Shown: piece by piece, positions 7,396 through 8,307 of the stretch
Numbering within the stretch: the stretch's first letter is position 1
Layout: each line of letters opens with the position of its first letter
From: Cytophagales bacterium
GTDB taxonomy: Bacteria; Bacteroidota; Bacteroidia; Cytophagales; Cyclobacteriaceae
DNA: 8,307 nt
Reading direction: 5' to 3'
Assembly (NCBI GenBank): GCA_029262935.1
Contig: JAJCYK010000077.1
Span: 1-8,307 of the forward strand
Notes under the pieces: generated by a model
What the model was told of the DNA's origin: nothing
Databases searched by the model: none
Seen by the model: the letters and a program-made list of their open reading frames with translations, nothing else
Position numbers and translations under genes: made by a program

Positions 7396-8045
7396 TGAAG
7401 CCTCCAATTTTCAGGTTGCAACCGCCAGGCTTGAAGCGATTGTATTTGCTCTTCATCAACCATGTTATGAGCTGCCGCATATTCAATTAGGTGATGGTAA
7501 TTGCTAAGAGAGAACCAGGGTACTTTGGCATCAGCAAAATTTTGTTTTGCTACCTCAAAGCCATATGTAAAAATCGCAGCCATACCAAGTATCTCCACCT
7601 GGTTTTTTCTCGAAGCATCCACGGCTTTCAAAGAACTTCCTCCGGTAGAGATAAGATCCTCTAAACCCAATACTTTCTGGCCAGGCACTACATGTCCATC
7701 AATCTGGTTCTCAAGGCCATGTCCTTTAGGAGTACTACGTACATACAAAAATGGAACTTCCAGAGCATCAGCGACCAGCACTCCTTGGGGGATGCCGGCG
7801 GTTGCTACACCTGCGATAGCTTGACATTTTGGGAAGTATTCTTGGATCTTATTTGCCAGCGCCGTTTTAATGATACTTCGAATCTCAGGATAACCCAGTG
7901 CCAATCTGTTATCGCAATAGATTGGGGATTGCCAACCTGAAGCCCAAATAAAGGGTACTTCCGTGCTCAATTTTACAGCTTTTATATCGAGTAGCAGAGC
8001 AGCAATCTCAGCAGCAATTTTTGGATCTGTTTTAAGCTCAATCAT
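7392..8045 (-). CDS. pyrE: Orotate phosphoribosyltransferase (PyrE)
   Basis: Joins orotate to PRPP to make orotidine monophosphate in de novo pyrimidine synthesis; a cytoplasmic enzyme, usually a dimer. With the ATG at 8045 the product has 217 residues, the normal size. Key parts: the orotate-side segment SGWQSPIYCDNR (36-47); AGVATAGIPQG (78-88); the mobile loop VRSTPKGHG (102-110) with R103, K107 and H109; and the PRPP-binding motif VLGLEDLISTGGSS (125-138) with the acidic pair E129-D130. An in-frame TTG at 8060 would add MYFRD, but the ATG gives the start usual for the family and the TTG overlaps a weak promoter match, so I prefer 8045. It is transcribed alone on the minus strand; its stop overlaps the convergent TIGR02757 gene by CTAG, and its promoter must lie in the 98-base divergent gap. 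Confidence 0.97.
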   Translation of the reverse strand: MIELKTDPKIAAEIAALLLDIKAVKLSTEVPFIWASGWQSPIYCDNRLALGYPEIRSIIKTALANKIQEYFPKCQAIAGVATAGIPQGVLVADALEVPFLYVRSTPKGHGLENQIDGHVVPGQKVLGLEDLISTGGSSLKAVDASRKNQVEILGMAAIFTYGFEVAKQNFADAKVPWFSLSNYHHLIEYAAAHNMVDEEQIQSLQAWRLQPENWRLH

Positions 8046-8057
8046 GTCACGAAAATA

Positions 8058-8065
8058 CAATATTA
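8058..8065 (-). promoter_or_regulatory. Weak candidate -7 box for pyrE
   Basis: Minus-strand TAATATTG differs from TAnnTTTG at one base and lies 12 bases before the pyrE ATG, which would give a very short or absent leader. No matching -33 element is seen. It is listed because the 98-base gap must hold the pyrE promoter and this is the closest match found. Confidence 0.2.
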
Positions 8066-8090
8066 TTTTATAAAAAAATTCCGCTCAGGG

Positions 8091-8121
8091 TTTGTAGGGA
8101 CCCATTTATTTTATTCATTTG
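8091..8121 (+). promoter_or_regulatory. Candidate Bacteroidota promoter for the gene starting at 8144
   Basis: A TTTG at 8091-8094 is followed after 19 bases by TTCATTTG at 8114-8121, one mismatch from TAnnTTTG. The spacing fits the -33/-7 arrangement of Bacteroidota housekeeping promoters. The predicted transcript would start about 17 bases before the ATG at 8144. Confidence 0.4.
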
Positions 8122-8143
8122 TAGTGATGTCTTAGGTAGCAGT

Positions 8144-8307
8144 ATGAAATTATTTTTTAATAGTATTCCTGTTCAAATTAAACGGCTAGGTAAAGCTAAA
8201 GAAATACTAGAGTACGATGTAATCGTCAATGGAGGGAATAAGAATATCTATGTAGGAATGCTACTAGGTGATGTTCTAATAAACAATGCCTCTATTGATC
8301 AGATAGA
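8144..8307 (+). CDS. N-terminal fragment of a protein, possibly the Nudix hydrolase often divergent from pyrE; 3' end outside window
   Basis: An ATG at 8144 opens a frame that stays open to the window edge (54 complete codons). The visible protein begins MKLFFNSIPVQIKR and continues with EYDVIVNGG and GDVLINNASIDQI. From memory, this resembles the short N-terminal extension (a small beta-rich piece before the catalytic domain) of a Nudix-family protein that sits head-to-head with pyrE in many Bacteroidota. The Nudix box itself (GX5EX7REUXEEXGU) would lie beyond the window, so the family cannot be confirmed. It has no signal peptide, so a cytoplasmic protein is likely. A plausible -33/-7 promoter lies just upstream. 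That it is a real gene is likely from the open frame, the promoter and the divergent context; the Nudix assignment is tentative. Confidence 0.5.
   Translation, partial: MKLFFNSIPVQIKRLGKAKEILEYDVIVNGGNKNIYVGMLLGDVLINNASIDQI

Noticed and set aside
7398..7432. Inverted repeat AAGCCT...AGGCTT flanking the palindrome GGTTGCAACC just beyond the shared CTAG, as a possible bidirectional terminator
   Set aside because: The outer stem is only 6 bases with a long interior, the inner palindrome can pair only 3 bases around a 4-base loop, and no T-tract follows on either strand; it lies in the pyrE coding sequence.
8046..8060. TTG at 8060 as the start of pyrE
   Set aside because: The ATG at 8045 gives the usual PyrE N-terminus and length; the five extra residues have no support.
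1..8307. Defence system, prophage, transposon, CRISPR array or other novel multi-gene system
   Set aside because: All confidently identified genes are housekeeping or envelope families in a compact, uninterrupted layout; no direct repeats, transposase, integrase or composition break was seen.

Overview
The window looks like chromosomal housekeeping DNA from a member of the Bacteroidota. Base composition is moderate to AT-rich. Shine-Dalgarno sites are weak or absent, and two of the intergenic gaps carry matches to the Bacteroidota -7 promoter box (TAnnTTTG). A kdsB gene means the cell makes Kdo-containing lipopolysaccharide, so it is Gram-negative. The family set (B12-dependent MetH, short MetF, long-form NfeD, a LysM protein with an RlpA-like tail, a TIGR02757/DUF2400 protein) fits Flavobacteriia or Cytophagia; I cannot place it at genus level.

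Layout: (1) 1-3399, plus strand: the 3' part of metH, then metF 11 bases later, a methionine/one-carbon pair. MetF makes the 5-methyl-tetrahydrofolate that MetH uses. (2) 3396-5481, minus strand: an nfeD-like membrane protease gene with a GTG start, then kdsB one base later. (3) 5633-7395, plus strand: a secreted three-LysM protein with a degenerate double-psi beta-barrel tail, overlapping by ATGA a TIGR02757/DUF2400 gene that shows a DNA-glycosylase-like Asp motif. (4) 7392-8045, minus strand: pyrE. (5) 8144 to the end, plus strand: the start of a gene that may be the Nudix hydrolase often found divergent from pyrE in this phylum.

The region is very compact. Gene blocks alternate in strand. 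Both convergent junctions overlap by the palindrome CTAG, which supplies a TAG stop to each strand, leaving no intergenic space for a terminator. The two divergent junctions (about 150 and 98 bases) hold all the plausible promoters. No gap exceeds 300 bases. I see no RNA gene, mobile element, CRISPR array, phage gene or defence system. The most useful leads are modest: the shared-stop junctions, the uncharacterised TIGR02757 protein and its coupling to a cell-wall-binding protein, the apparent loss of the RlpA catalytic Asp, and an NfeD protease paired with kdsB with no stomatin gene in view.
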